Positions 42,447-51,853 of a DNA stretch of 64,000 nucleotides are shown here, in pieces. Every line of letters begins with the position of its first letter. Positions within the stretch are counted from its first letter, which is position 1. Location of the stretch: contig NZ_JAHKRN010000036.1 in NCBI RefSeq assembly GCF_019396385.1, positions 32,911 through 96,910 of the forward strand. Direction: 5' to 3'. This stretch comes from Nonomuraea harbinensis (GTDB taxonomy: Bacteria > Actinomycetota > Actinomycetes > Streptosporangiales > Streptosporangiaceae). Below the pieces are notes generated by a model that searched no databases, had not been told where the DNA came from, and saw nothing but the letters and a program-made list of their open reading frames with translations. The translations under genes and the position numbers were made by a program.

Positions 42447-42463
42447 GCGGACCGCCCTGTCCT

Positions 42464-43345
42464 TCACGTGATCGACGGCCGGAGGGCAGCGGGCGGGGCG
42501 GAGGGGAGCCGGGTGGTGGTGGCGGCGAGGTGGCGGAGTCCGGCTTCCGACGCGGAGCCGGGTTCGGCGGCGTACAGGTCAAGGCCCTGGAGCTCGGGGT
42601 CGCCCGGCAGGGACACCAGCTCGGCCGACAGGCGGAGTTCGCCCACCACGGGGTGGTCGAGGACGTAGTCGCGGTGGGTGGCGGCGGCGACGTGGTGCTC
42701 GGTCCACAGGGCGCGGAACTCGGGGCTCCGCTTGCAGACCGCGTCCACGTGCGCCATGACCCGCGGGTTCTCGGGGTAGCGGGCGGCCAGGACGCGGAGC
42801 CGGGCCACATGCTCCCGGGCGAGCCGGTGCCAGCCGTCGCCGTGCATGCGCCTGACGTCGTCGTCCAGGAAGATCAGGTGCCCGAGCGTCCGCCGCTCCT
42901 CGGGGATCGCGGCGAGGTCGGCGAAGACCGCGGCGGCGAGGGTGTTCCAGGCGATCACGTCGGCGTGCCGGCCCAGGACGAGGGCCGGGGTGCGGACCAG
43001 GGAGTCGAGCAGCCGCTGCAGCCCCGGCCTGATCGGGTGCTGCGGGAAGTCGCGGCACCGGTGCGCCGGGTGGGCGAGCGCGTGCAGGTAGGACCGCTCG
43101 TCACCGGTGAGCCGGAGCACGTCGGCGATCGAGTCGAGGACCTCGGCCGAGACGTTCTGGCTGCGGCCCTGCTCCAGCCGGGTGTAGTGGGCGACGCTCA
43201 CCCCGGCGAGCAGGGCCAGCTCCTCGCGGCGCAGCCCCGTCACCCGCCTGGTGCCGTTGGTCTTGAAGGGCAGCCCCGCCTCGTCCGGCCGCAGCCGCGC
43301 CCGCCGCGACTTGAGGAACTCGCTCAGCTCGACATCACGCTCCAT
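42464..43345 (-). CDS. XRE-family regulator with MmyB-like ligand domain
   Basis: This 293-residue protein has an N-terminal helix-turn-helix (GLRREELALLAGVSVAHYTR, LEQGRSQNVSAEVL). A C-terminal MmyB-type PAS-like domain follows (VLGRHADVIAWNTLAAAVFA, FRALWTEHHVAAATH). In streptomycetes such proteins often repress adjacent oxidoreductases or exporters. It is divergent from the MFS gene at 43426 and palindromes lie between them, so it likely controls that exporter. Confidence 0.92.
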   Translation of the reverse strand: MERDVELSEFLKSRRARLRPDEAGLPFKTNGTRRVTGLRREELALLAGVSVAHYTRLEQGRSQNVSAEVLDSIADVLRLTGDERSYLHALAHPAHRCRDFPQHPIRPGLQRLLDSLVRTPALVLGRHADVIAWNTLAAAVFADLAAIPEERRTLGHLIFLDDDVRRMHGDGWHRLAREHVARLRVLAARYPENPRVMAHVDAVCKRSPEFRALWTEHHVAAATHRDYVLDHPVVGELRLSAELVSLPGDPELQGLDLYAAEPGSASEAGLRHLAATTTRLPSAPPAALRPSIT

Positions 43346-43360
43346 AGGTCGCCAGCCTAA

Positions 43361-43378
43361 GCAAAGTTTGCGTACGCA
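43361..43378. promoter_or_regulatory. Overlapping palindromes between MmyB-type regulator and MFS gene
   Basis: GCAAAGTTTGC (43361-43371) and TGCGTACGCA (43369-43378) are both perfect palindromes, sharing three bases, 15 bases upstream of the regulator start. They are candidate operators for the divergent pair. Confidence 0.4.
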
Positions 43379-43425
43379 GAACACGGGGCTGGCTGACGTC
43401 CGGGGCCGCGGCGAGGCTGACCGGC

Positions 43426-44817
43426 ATGAGATTCGCGTTCCCCCTCGTCCTCCTCGGCCTGGGCAGCATGATCACCGCCCTGGACTTCACCGTCGTCTAC
43501 GTCGCGCTCCCGCACATCGCGCGGGATGTCGGTTTCTCCCCGTACGCACTGCAATGGGTGGTGAGCGCGTACGCGGTGCCGTTCGGCGGCTTCCTGTTGC
43601 TCGGCGGCCGGCTGTCCGACCTGCTGGGCAGACGGCGGATGTTCGTGCTGGGCATGCTCCTGTACGGGGTCGCGTCCATGCTCGGCGGGCTGGCCACGGG
43701 GCCCGGCCCGCTGATCGCCGCCCGTGCGCTCCAGGGGCTGGGCGGGGCGGTGCTGCTGCCGGCCACGCTCTCGCTGGTCGTCACCATGTTCGACGAGGGC
43801 CCGGCCCGCAACCGGGCGATGACGGTGTGGGCGGTGTGCGGCGCGAGCGGGCTGAGCCTCGGCGCGCTGCTCGGCGGCGTGCTCACGGCGACGTTCGGCT
43901 GGCAGGCGGTCTTCTTCGTGAACGTGCCGATGGCCGCCGCCGGGATCGTGGCCGCCTTCGCCGTGCTGACCCCGGACGGTACGCGACGGCCGGGCGGCTT
44001 CGACCTGCCCGGAGCGGTCACCGGCACCGCCGGTGTCACAGGGCTGGTGTTCGCCATCGCGCACGGCGCCCAGTGGGGCTGGACCTCGCCCGGCGTGATG
44101 GCGTCCCTGGCCGCCGCCGTCGTGCTGCTCGCCGGGTTCGTCGCGATCGAGGCGCGCAGCCCTAATCCGCTGCTGCCGCCGCGCCTGCTGGCGAACCCGC
44201 ACACGCGCACCGCCACCGGGGTCATCCTGGTCTACGGCATGGCCCTGCAGTGCGTCCCGTACTTCCTCACCCTGCACTTCCAGGACGTGCTCGGGTACGA
44301 CGCGATGCGGTCGGGCCTGGCGTTCCTCGGGCCGACGCTGGGCATCACGGCGGGCAACATCATCGGCGAGCGCCTGATCCCCCGGCTCGGGCTGGGCGGC
44401 ACGCTGACCCTCAGCCTGCTCGTGGGCGCCGCCGGCACGGCCCTGCTGGCCTGGAGCCTGTCCGCCGACGGCTCCTATCTCGGCCTGCTGGCCGGGCTCG
44501 TCGTCTTCGGGCTGGGCTCGGGGCTGTCGTTCACCACCATGTTCATCCTCGCCACGACCGGCGTGGCCCCGCATGACCAGGGAGCGGTCTCGGGGCTGTC
44601 CTCCACCTTCCTTCAGACGGGCGGCAGCACGGGCCTGGCCGTGCTGGTGGCCGTGGCCTGGCGTGACACCACCGGCCTGACCGGCGAGGCGCTGCGTGCC
44701 GCCACGGTGGACGGGCTGCGTTCCGCGCTCTTCGTCGCCGCGGCGATCGCCGTGGTCGGTGTGGTGGCGGCGGGCAGAGTCCCCCGCCGGCAGGCCGACG
44801 CGGTTTCCCGGTCCTGA
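43426..44817 (+). CDS. MFS drug exporter, DHA2 (EmrB/QacA) family
   Basis: This 463-residue transporter has 12-14 predicted helices. Family motifs are TALDFTVVYVALPHIARDVG, the loop GGRLSDLLGRRRMFVLG and the antiporter motif ALLGGVLTATFGWQAVFFVN. It is probably a proton-driven exporter of small toxic compounds. It is divergent from the MmyB-type regulator. The gene ends eight bases before the convergent TPR gene. Confidence 0.92.
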   Translation: MRFAFPLVLLGLGSMITALDFTVVYVALPHIARDVGFSPYALQWVVSAYAVPFGGFLLLGGRLSDLLGRRRMFVLGMLLYGVASMLGGLATGPGPLIAARALQGLGGAVLLPATLSLVVTMFDEGPARNRAMTVWAVCGASGLSLGALLGGVLTATFGWQAVFFVNVPMAAAGIVAAFAVLTPDGTRRPGGFDLPGAVTGTAGVTGLVFAIAHGAQWGWTSPGVMASLAAAVVLLAGFVAIEARSPNPLLPPRLLANPHTRTATGVILVYGMALQCVPYFLTLHFQDVLGYDAMRSGLAFLGPTLGITAGNIIGERLIPRLGLGGTLTLSLLVGAAGTALLAWSLSADGSYLGLLAGLVVFGLGSGLSFTTMFILATTGVAPHDQGAVSGLSSTFLQTGGSTGLAVLVAVAWRDTTGLTGEALRAATVDGLRSALFVAAAIAVVGVVAAGRVPRRQADAVSRS

Positions 44818-44821
44818 GCCC

Positions 44822-46912
44822 TCACCCTGAAGTCGAGGGGACCCCGCCCTCTGGCGGGGGAACCTCGTCGCCCGCTGAACCACCATCAGGGGTGGCCCCG
44901 AGGGAGCCTTCTCCCCTCCGCAAGGCGAGAACCTGGTCCAGACCGAGCGCCGCGGGTGGCGCGTGCCGCGGGTGACCGGAGGCGATCGCCTGCCGGAAGG
45001 CTTGCTCGGCCGCTGCCAGCTCCCCCCGGCTGGCGAGCACTATCCCCAGGTTCAAGGCAGCATGAGGCGCGCTGTCCGGATGGTTCGAAGCGATCACCCG
45101 CCGGAAGGCTTCGCCGGCGGCGCTCAGCTCCCCCGCATGGGCGAGCAGGGCCCCCAGGTTCAGTTCGGCCCTGGGCGCATGGTCGGGGTGGTAGGAGCGG
45201 ATCGCCTGCCAGTAGGCGTCCTGCGCGGCGTCCAGATCTCCATGCTCTTCGAGCATCTTCCCGCAGACGAGTGCGGCGAGCGGTGCGGTGTGGGGATTAC
45301 GCGAATGGATCACTTGGTGGAAGGCGTCTGTGGCGGCTTCGATCTTCCCCTGCTTGGAAAGCGCTATTCCCAGCTGAAGGGTGGCCATGGACGAACGATC
45401 GGCGTTCTGCGAGCGGGCCGCTTGCCGGAAGGCGTCCGCGGAGGCTTCCACCTCTCCCTGCTCAGCGAGCAGAATGCCCAGATAGCCCGCGGAGACGGCC
45501 GCCTCTTCAAGGTGAGGCGAGGTGGCCGCCTTGCGCCCTGCCGCGATGGCGTGCTCTCGCTCCCCGCGGTTCTCGGCTCCGTACATGATCGCGCGCGCAT
45601 CGGACGGGTCGACGATCGAGATGAGCTCGGGCCAGAGGCCCGGGTGGATGGGCCGGGCTCCTTCGTCGGCGGACACGATGTGGTCAAGAGCCGTCCACCC
45701 TGCCTCACCGTCGCCGGTGTCCGCGGTGAGCAGAGCGACCTGGGAGGAGACGGGGACGGCCGCCCAGGTGCGGAGGCCCTGCTGGAAGGTGTCCGGAGTG
45801 GCGGGCACGCCGGCCCGTATCACTGGTAGATAGAGAGCGAACAGCCGCGAGAGCTCAGCGTCGGTGACAGGACGGGTGAGTCCCGCACGGCGGCAGTCGA
45901 CCGCTGCTTGGACGATGGCGCAGCCGGCCGGATCGTCATCGGGCCCGGCCTTGTACTTGGCGAAGAGCTCGATCGCGCCGACGAGAGTCTCGGCGATGCT
46001 GCCTCGGAAGGTCTCCCCAGGGTAGAGGGCTTCGGCTTGCTCACGCTCGGCGTCGGTGGGCGGGCGGAAGACCAGTTCGTGGCCTTGGCCGTCGCGGTGC
46101 GCGCGGCTCAACGCCGTTCGGGCGACGCGCGTGCTGTCGGTACCCGACTTGAGGATCTGACCGCGCCTTCCGGCGGTCATGGTCGCGACCAGTACGGCCT
46201 GGCGGGCGACCGCGTCCAGCACGGCAGGTGTCAGGACTTCGAGGTCGGCGACGGTGATGTCGTCGAGGTGGACCACGGCCGGTCCCTCACCGGAGGGGAG
46301 AGCGTCTTCGGAGAGAGCGAGTTCCGCGAGAGCGGCTCCGCTGGCAGGCAGCAAGACGACGGTGTCTTCGGGGAACACCGCCCGGATGGCTTCGGCGGTG
46401 ATACGGGACTTGCCAGCCTTGGTGTTCCCCCACACCAGCACGAACGGATAGGGCGGGCCGGGCGCGCTGAGGGCGTCACGGATCTGCGCGTCGTCAGGCT
46501 CGCGGGGGACATAGGGGTCGCGCCCGCTGGTGGTGTACTGGGTGGGAGTGACTCCGAAATCGGTGGCCGAGAGCTGACCGAGCCGGGGAAGCTCGCCGGC
46601 GCTTCCTCGCAGGACCCGGGTGGTGACGTACCGCCGCTTGTCGTCGAGTTCCTCCGCCGTCCGGGCCTTCCGCTCGGCGCGCGCCCCGATCAGGGGGAGA
46701 ACGACGGAAAGGGCGGCGAGGAGGAGCACGATCCCGATACAAGCGGTGATCACCGAGTCGGACTGACCGGGCAGCTGCATCAGCATGGTGGTGATGGCGA
46801 GAAGCGCGGCCTGGGTGGTGGTCGCGACGGTGATCCAGATCGTCAGGTGCCGCCGTGCCCATACCGCCAGTCTCGTGGCTGTCGAGCGTCGAGCATCCCC
46901 GCGGTCCGCCAC
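44822..46912 (-). CDS. Membrane-anchored P-loop NTPase with TPR repeats
   Basis: This 696-residue protein starts with a basic segment and two membrane helices (about residues 25-80). A P-loop ATPase follows (LVWGNTKAGKSRITAEAI at about 160, acidic strand VVHLDDITVADLE), then at least six TPR-like repeats in the C-terminal 250 residues, for example NLGALLAHAGELSAAGEAFR and LNLGIVLASRGELAAAEQAF. This resembles STAND-type signalling or defence ATPases with a TPR sensor, but I cannot assign a known system. It stands alone, convergent with the MFS gene. Confidence 0.8.
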   Translation of the reverse strand: MADRGDARRSTATRLAVWARRHLTIWITVATTTQAALLAITTMLMQLPGQSDSVITACIGIVLLLAALSVVLPLIGARAERKARTAEELDDKRRYVTTRVLRGSAGELPRLGQLSATDFGVTPTQYTTSGRDPYVPREPDDAQIRDALSAPGPPYPFVLVWGNTKAGKSRITAEAIRAVFPEDTVVLLPASGAALAELALSEDALPSGEGPAVVHLDDITVADLEVLTPAVLDAVARQAVLVATMTAGRRGQILKSGTDSTRVARTALSRAHRDGQGHELVFRPPTDAEREQAEALYPGETFRGSIAETLVGAIELFAKYKAGPDDDPAGCAIVQAAVDCRRAGLTRPVTDAELSRLFALYLPVIRAGVPATPDTFQQGLRTWAAVPVSSQVALLTADTGDGEAGWTALDHIVSADEGARPIHPGLWPELISIVDPSDARAIMYGAENRGEREHAIAAGRKAATSPHLEEAAVSAGYLGILLAEQGEVEASADAFRQAARSQNADRSSMATLQLGIALSKQGKIEAATDAFHQVIHSRNPHTAPLAALVCGKMLEEHGDLDAAQDAYWQAIRSYHPDHAPRAELNLGALLAHAGELSAAGEAFRRVIASNHPDSAPHAALNLGIVLASRGELAAAEQAFRQAIASGHPRHAPPAALGLDQVLALRRGEGSLGATPDGGSAGDEVPPPEGGVPSTSG

Positions 46913-46988
46913 CGCCCCTCCCCATGACCTCTGCCGTCATTTTCGGCAACCGGATCAGGAATCGGCCCGGAAGGAAGAGAACAGATAC

Positions 46989-47275
46989 TCATCTGCAACA
47001 TGGGTCCGAGCCGCCACGCTGTCCGCGCTCGGGCAGGGCATCGAGCCAGCGGATGAGGCGGTTTCCCTCCCCGGTCATGATCTCCGGGTCGCGCAGGGCG
47101 TTGGCCAGCAGGGACATGCCCTGGTAGGCGCCGACGAACGTGAGCGCGAGGTCGTCCGGGTGGGGCAGCCGTACCGGGCCGCGATGTCGCGCTGGCTGAT
47201 CCACCCGGCGACCAGGGCCTTGAGACGTTCGAGGGGGTCGGGCAGCCGGTCGAGCTCACCGGTGAGCCGGGCGAG
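46989..47275 (-). pseudogene. TetR-family regulator fragment, frameshifted
   Basis: The minus strand holds the C-terminal part of a TetR protein: LTGELDRLPDPLERLKALVA, then after a frameshift near 47165 PDDLALTFVGAYQGMSLLAN and ALRDPEIMTGEG. The DNA-binding half is missing; the remnant joins the NmrA-like fragment near 47276. Confidence 0.65.
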
Positions 47276-47962
47276 GTGGTCGGCGCCGGCGCGTTGTTCC
47301 TGCTGATCTCCGGCGACTTCGTGGCGGCCGCCGACAGTCCGGGCGGCGTCATCGGACGCGTCCTCGACGACGCCGGATCCGCTGGAGCCGGGCGGGTCGT
47401 GCTGCTGTCCTCCCAGGGAGTCGCGACCCGCCCTGGCTCGTCCTCCCACGGGAGCACGGCGCGGTCCATCGAGGACGCCGTCCGGAGATCGGGCATGGAC
47501 TGGACGATCCTGCGGCCCGGCGGCTTCGACTCCAACGCCTACGCCTGGGCCGAGTCGGTCCGCGCCCGGCGTGCCGTCGCCGCGCCGTTCGGGGACGTCG
47601 GCCTGCCGTTCATCGATCCGGACGACATCGCCGAGGTCGCGGCCGTGGCCCTGCGCGAGGACGGTCACGCGGGCCAGGTCTACGAGCTGACCGGACCCGC
47701 CCTCACCACGCCGCGGCAACGGGCCGAGGCGATCGGGGAGGCGCTCGGCGAGCCGATCCGGTTCACCGAGCAGACCCGCGCGGAGGCCCGCGCGCAGATG
47801 CTGCGGTTCATGCCCGAGCCCGTGGTCGAGACCACCCTGTCCATCATCGGCGAACCCACCCCGGCCGAGCGGCGCGTCAGCCCCGACGTCGAGCGGCTCC
47901 TCGGCCGGGCGCCGCGCACGTTCGCCGAGTGGGCCAGGCGCAACGCCGCCGCCTTCCGGTAG
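47276..47962 (+). pseudogene. NmrA-like NAD(P)-binding protein, N-terminally truncated
   Basis: The open frame of up to 228 residues contains the NmrA/SDR-like body (VVLLSSQGVATRPG, SGMDWTILRPGGFDSNAYAW, YELTGPALTTPRQRAEAIGE). It lacks the Rossmann GxxGxxG nucleotide-binding start, which should lie before about 47290, exactly where the TetR fragment begins. It could be expressed from GTG 47276 but would not bind cofactor normally. Confidence 0.7.
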
Positions 47963-47973
47963 CGGGCGACGGG

Positions 47974-48332
47974 TCAGAGGATGCCGGCCCGGGCGGCGGC
48001 CAGGGCGGCGTCAGCCGCCCGGTCCGCGTCCGCCGCCGTGGCCGGCTCGTGGGTGACGAAGAGACGGTAGTAGATCGGCGTCACCGCGGCCCTGATCACC
48101 TCGTGGGCGTCGACCGCTGCGGGCAGCTCGCCGCGGTCGACGGCGCGGCGCACCACCTGGGCCGACTGCTCGTGGCGGGCCTGGAAGAAGTCGTGCAGCG
48201 CCAGGGCCGCCTCCGGGCTCTGCATGGCCGCCGCCACGAACGCCGACGACACCGGGCCCAGCTCCGGATCGGCGAACCCGCTCTGCACGAGCCTGGCCAC
48301 CCCGCGCAGGTCGCTCAGCACCCGCTGCCCGA
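47974..48332 (-). pseudogene. TetR-family regulator fragment (C-terminal domain)
   Basis: The minus strand encodes a TetR_C domain (VARLVQSGFADPELGPVSSA, ALHDFFQARHEQSAQVVRRA, HEVIRAAVTPIYYRLFVTHE) with an intact stop at 47974. The N-terminal helix-turn-helix is absent and the frame runs into the lyase fragment at about 48335. Confidence 0.75.
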
Positions 48333-48343
48333 CCGCGCCTGCC

Positions 48344-48576
48344 GGCCGCACGCGATCGTCACCGGGCCGGACGGCGCGCTCTGGTTCACCGAGTGGGCGG
48401 CGAACCGGCTCGGCCGCATCACGGTCGACGGCGCGATCAGTGAGTTCGAGCTGCCCGGGTCGGAGCCGCACGGCCTGGCCACCGGACCCGACGGCGCGAT
48501 CTGGGTGGCGATGGAGTCCGGCGGACTCGCCAGGGTCATGCCGGACCGGCTCGCCGGACGGTTCGTAGTTGACTAG
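48344..48576 (+). pseudogene. Virginiamycin B lyase-like fragment (C-terminal blades)
   Basis: The plus strand encodes beta-propeller repeats of the Vgb/streptogramin lyase type: VTGPDGALWFTEWAANRLGR, ITVDGAISEFELPG and ATGPDGAIWVAMESGGLAR. Only the last blades are present, starting at the junction with the TetR fragment. The stop at 48576 is five bases before the next gene. Confidence 0.75.
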
Positions 48577-48580
48577 GGGC

Positions 48581-49528
48581 ATGCGTGCAATCGTGCTGGC
48601 CGCCCAGGGCGGCCCCGAAGTCCTGGAGTACGTCGAGCGGCCCGACCCGGAGCCGGGTGACGGCGAGGTGGTGGTCGACGTCGCCGCGAGCGGCGTCAAC
48701 TTCATCGACATCTACCATCGCTCCGGCGCCTACCCGCTGCAACTGCCCTGCACGATCGGGTCCGAGGGCGCGGGCGTGGTGTCCGCGGTCGGGCCCGGCG
48801 TCGAGGGCGTGGTCGTCGGCGAGACGGTCGCGTGGGCGATGGCGCTCGGCAGCTACGCCGAGAAGGCCGTGGTGCCCGCCCGCCTGGTGGTGCCGGTGCC
48901 TGAGAGCGTCGCGCCGGACGTGGCCGCCGCCGTGATGCTGCAGGGCATGACCGCCCACTACCTCACCCACTCCACCTACCGGGTGCAGGAAGGCGACACG
49001 GTGCTCGTGCACGCCGCCGCGGGCGGCATGGGGCAACTGCTCGTCCAGGTGTGCAAGATGCTCGGGGCGACCGTCTACGGGACCGCCTCCACCCCGGCGA
49101 AGGAGAAGCTGGCCAGGGAGGCGGGCGCCGACGACGTGCTCACCTACCAGGACTTCGCCGAGAGGCTGCGCGGCAAGGTGGACGTGGTCTACGACGGCGT
49201 GGGCGCGACCACGTTCGACGGCGGGCTGGAGGCGCTGCGCCGGCGCGGGCTCATGGTCCTGTACGGGGCCGCGAGCGGTCCGGTGCCGCCGGTGGACCCG
49301 CAGCGGCTCAACCGGGCCGGGTCGCTCTTCCTCACCAGGCCGACGCTGGCCGACTACACGGCCGAGCGTGACGAGCTGCTGTGGCGGGCGGCCGACCTGT
49401 TCGAGTGGATCGGCTCGGGCCGGGTGCGCGTCAACGTGTCGCACCGCTACCCGCTGGCGGACGTGGCCAAGGCGCAGGAGGACCTGGCCTCGCGGCGGAC
49501 GACGGGCAAGCTGCTGCTGATCCCGTGA
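48581..49528 (+). CDS. NADPH:quinone oxidoreductase (zinc-free MDR family)
   Basis: This 315-residue medium-chain reductase has the quinone-reductase signatures GVNFIDIYHRSGAYP, the Rossmann AAAGGMGQLLVQVCKMLGA and the C-terminal GKLLLIP. The zinc-binding Cys residues of alcohol dehydrogenases are absent. It reduces quinones or enones with NADPH. ATG 48581 was chosen because the gene starts immediately after the lyase fragment; there is no strong ribosome site. It is followed by the LysE exporter after 17 bases. Confidence 0.9.
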   Translation: MRAIVLAAQGGPEVLEYVERPDPEPGDGEVVVDVAASGVNFIDIYHRSGAYPLQLPCTIGSEGAGVVSAVGPGVEGVVVGETVAWAMALGSYAEKAVVPARLVVPVPESVAPDVAAAVMLQGMTAHYLTHSTYRVQEGDTVLVHAAAGGMGQLLVQVCKMLGATVYGTASTPAKEKLAREAGADDVLTYQDFAERLRGKVDVVYDGVGATTFDGGLEALRRRGLMVLYGAASGPVPPVDPQRLNRAGSLFLTRPTLADYTAERDELLWRAADLFEWIGSGRVRVNVSHRYPLADVAKAQEDLASRRTTGKLLLIP

Positions 49529-49545
49529 CGGCTACGCTCGACGGC

Positions 49546-50163
49546 ATGGACCTGACCACTTCGGTCGTCTCGTTCGCCGCCGTCGTCGCGTTATTGACGA
49601 TCACGCCGGGACTGGACACCGCGCTCATCCTCCGTACGTCCCTGTTGTCCGGGAAGCGCCCCGCGTGGGGGGTGACGCTGGGCATCCAGCTCGGCACGCT
49701 CGTCTGGGGCCTGCTGACGGCGGCCGGCCTGGCCACGCTGCTGGCCGCCTCGCAGCTCGCCTACGACGTCCTCCGCTACGCCGGGGCCGCCTACCTGGTG
49801 TGGATGGGGCTGCGCATGCTGCTGGTCAAGAAGGACGCGCACGTGGACGAGCCGGACGCGCGAGAGGTCCGCTTCCGCACCGGCTTCCGGCGCGGGCTGG
49901 TGACGAACCTGCTCAACCCGAAGGTCGGCGCCTTCTACGTGGCGATGCTGCCGCAGTTCATCCCGCCGGACGCGCCGCACGCGGCGGTGGGGCTGCTGCT
50001 GGCGGGCGTGCACGTGGCCGAGGGGCTGGTGTGGAGCGCGGGCCTGATCGTCTTCGCCGGGGTGATGAGCGGCGTGCTGCGCTCGCCGTCCGTGCGCCGT
50101 CTGCTCGACCGGGTCACGGGCGTGGTGATCGTCGGCTTCGGGGTACGGCTGGCGGTCGACTGA
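49546..50163 (+). CDS. LysE-family amino-acid exporter
   Basis: This 205-residue membrane protein has six predicted helices. LysE/RhtB signatures are LLTITPGLDTALILRTSLLS near the N-terminus, RRGLVTNLLNPKVGAFYVAM, and a hydrophobic C-terminus. It probably exports an amino acid or homoserine-lactone-like compound. It lies 17 bases after the quinone oxidoreductase gene and meets the HAD gene tail to tail, three bases apart. Confidence 0.9.
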   Translation: MDLTTSVVSFAAVVALLTITPGLDTALILRTSLLSGKRPAWGVTLGIQLGTLVWGLLTAAGLATLLAASQLAYDVLRYAGAAYLVWMGLRMLLVKKDAHVDEPDAREVRFRTGFRRGLVTNLLNPKVGAFYVAMLPQFIPPDAPHAAVGLLLAGVHVAEGLVWSAGLIVFAGVMSGVLRSPSVRRLLDRVTGVVIVGFGVRLAVD

Positions 50164-50166
50164 TCT

Positions 50167-50781
50167 TCACGCGATCGACCGGATCTCGCGGAGCGTCGGG
50201 AGACCTGTACGGGTGACGACCACGACGTGGCAGCCGGCGGTGCTGGCGGCCGTGACGCCGGCCGGGCTGTCCTCCAGGGCGACGCAGCGGGAGGGATGGG
50301 CGCCGAGGCGGCGGGCGGCTTCGAGGTACGGGTCCGGGTGGGGCTTGCCGCGGCGGGTGTCCTCCGCGGCCACCACCTCGTCGAAGCGGTGACCGAGGCG
50401 GGGGAGCACCAGGGCGGCGATGCTGCGGGGCGAGGCGGTCACCAGGGCGGTGGGGATGCGGGCGGCGGTCAGCTCCCGCAGCAGGGGAGTGGCTCCGGGC
50501 ATGACGTCGAAGCTGTGGGCCAGCTCGCCGGCGAACGCGCGGGTGAGGGCGTCGCCGGTGTCCCCGGCGTCCCCGGCGTCGTGGTCGCGGGGGGCGCGGG
50601 AGAGCAGGTGGGCGGCCGTGTGCTCGACCGTGCGGCCGAGCACGTCCGGCTCGTCGTCCGGGCCCAGGTCGACGCCCAGGCCGCGGGCCACCGTCGCGGT
50701 GGCCCGCCACCAGTGGGGCTCGGTGTCCACGAGGGTGCCGTCCAGGTCGAACAGGACGGCCGCGGGCACCTCAGACGGCAT
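50167..50781 (-). CDS. HAD-family phosphatase (beta-PGM/phosphonatase-like)
   Basis: This 204-residue protein has the nucleophile motif AVLFDLDGTLVDTEPHWW, the Thr motif ALVTASPRS, the Lys in RRGKPHPDPYLEAARRLG and the acidic motif CVALEDSPAGVTAA. Its helical cap is of class C1. It is the last gene of the ABC uptake operon (11-base overlap with the ATPase), so it may hydrolyse the imported phosphorylated compound. That role is inference. Confidence 0.9.
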   Translation of the reverse strand: MPSEVPAAVLFDLDGTLVDTEPHWWRATATVARGLGVDLGPDDEPDVLGRTVEHTAAHLLSRAPRDHDAGDAGDTGDALTRAFAGELAHSFDVMPGATPLLRELTAARIPTALVTASPRSIAALVLPRLGHRFDEVVAAEDTRRGKPHPDPYLEAARRLGAHPSRCVALEDSPAGVTAASTAGCHVVVVTRTGLPTLREIRSIA

Positions 50782-51853
50782 CGGGCACGGGGGCGGCGCG
50801 CGCGGCCACCAGGACGGGACGCTCCACGAGGCGGATCGCGACGCGGGTGCCGGGGGCGAGCCGCGCCGCCTCGTGGCCGGGCACGTCGGCGAGCACCTCG
50901 TGACCGTCCATCAGCAGGCGGAGACGGACGGACGCGCCGCGGAACGACGCCGTCACCACCTCGCCGAGACCGGTGCCGACGGCGGGAGGGTGAGTGGTGT
51001 CGGCGAGGGTCACCTGGATGGCTTCCGGGCGGATGAGGACGGTGACGTCGGGGCCGGTGGGGGCGGTGCCGTCGACGGGCAGCGTCTGGCCGAGGACCGT
51101 CACCTTGCCGTCGCCGGCGAGCCGGCCCGGCAGGTGGTTCATGGTGCCGACGAACTCGGCGACGAACGGGGTGGCGGGCCGGTCGTAGACCTCGGCGGGC
51201 GGGCCGGCCTGCTCCAGGCGGCCGTCGCGGAGCACCGCGACCCGGTCCGCGATCGACAGCGCCTCCTCCTGGTCGTGCGTGACGAAGATCGTGGTGATGC
51301 CCAGGCCGAGCTGGAGCCGGCGGATCTCCTCGCGCAGCGCGACCCGTACCTTGGCGTCGAGCGCGGACAGCGGCTCGTCGAGGAGCAGCACGCGCGGCTC
51401 CAGGGCGAGCGCGCGGGCCAGCGCGACGCGCTGCTGCTGGCCGCCGGAGAGCTGGTGCGGGTAGCGGTCGGCGTGCCCGGGCAGGCCGACCAGCTCCAGC
51501 AGCTCGTCCGCCTTGGCCCGCCGGGTCGCGGTCGGCACCCCGCGCACGCGCAGGCCGAAGGCGACGTTGTCGCGCGCGTTCAGGTTGGGGAACAGCGAGT
51601 ATGACTGGAACACCATGCCGGCGTCGCGCTTGTTGGCGGGCACGTCGGTGATGTCCTTGCCGTCGACCAGCACGGCCCCGGAGTCGGGACGCTCGAACCC
51701 GGCCACGCAGCGCAGCGCCGTCGTCTTGCCGCAGCCCGACGGGCCGAGCAGGGCGACGAACTGGCCGGGCTCGATGGTCAGGTCGAGGCCGTCCAGCGCC
51801 ACCGTCTTGCCGAAGACCCGGCGCAGGCCGCGGAACTCCACCTTGGACGTCAC
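50771..51853 (-). CDS. ABC transporter ATP-binding protein (PotA/FbpC-like)
   Basis: This 360-residue ATPase has Walker A LLGPSGCGKTTALRC, signature LSGGQQQRVALARAL, Walker B VLLLDEPLSALD and a C-terminal TOBE domain. It belongs to the polyamine/ferric/2-aminoethylphosphonate uptake class. GTG 51853 follows GGGAG by five bases, and the start overlaps the permease stop by four bases (GTGA). It energises the two permeases upstream. Confidence 0.93.
   Translation of the reverse strand: MTSKVEFRGLRRVFGKTVALDGLDLTIEPGQFVALLGPSGCGKTTALRCVAGFERPDSGAVLVDGKDITDVPANKRDAGMVFQSYSLFPNLNARDNVAFGLRVRGVPTATRRAKADELLELVGLPGHADRYPHQLSGGQQQRVALARALALEPRVLLLDEPLSALDAKVRVALREEIRRLQLGLGITTIFVTHDQEEALSIADRVAVLRDGRLEQAGPPAEVYDRPATPFVAEFVGTMNHLPGRLAGDGKVTVLGQTLPVDGTAPTGPDVTVLIRPEAIQVTLADTTHPPAVGTGLGEVVTASFRGASVRLRLLMDGHEVLADVPGHEAARLAPGTRVAIRLVERPVLVAARAAPVPDAV

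Noticed and set aside
48344..48576. Streptogramin (virginiamycin B) resistance lyase
   Set aside because: Only the last propeller blades remain, without the catalytic region, so it cannot be functional.
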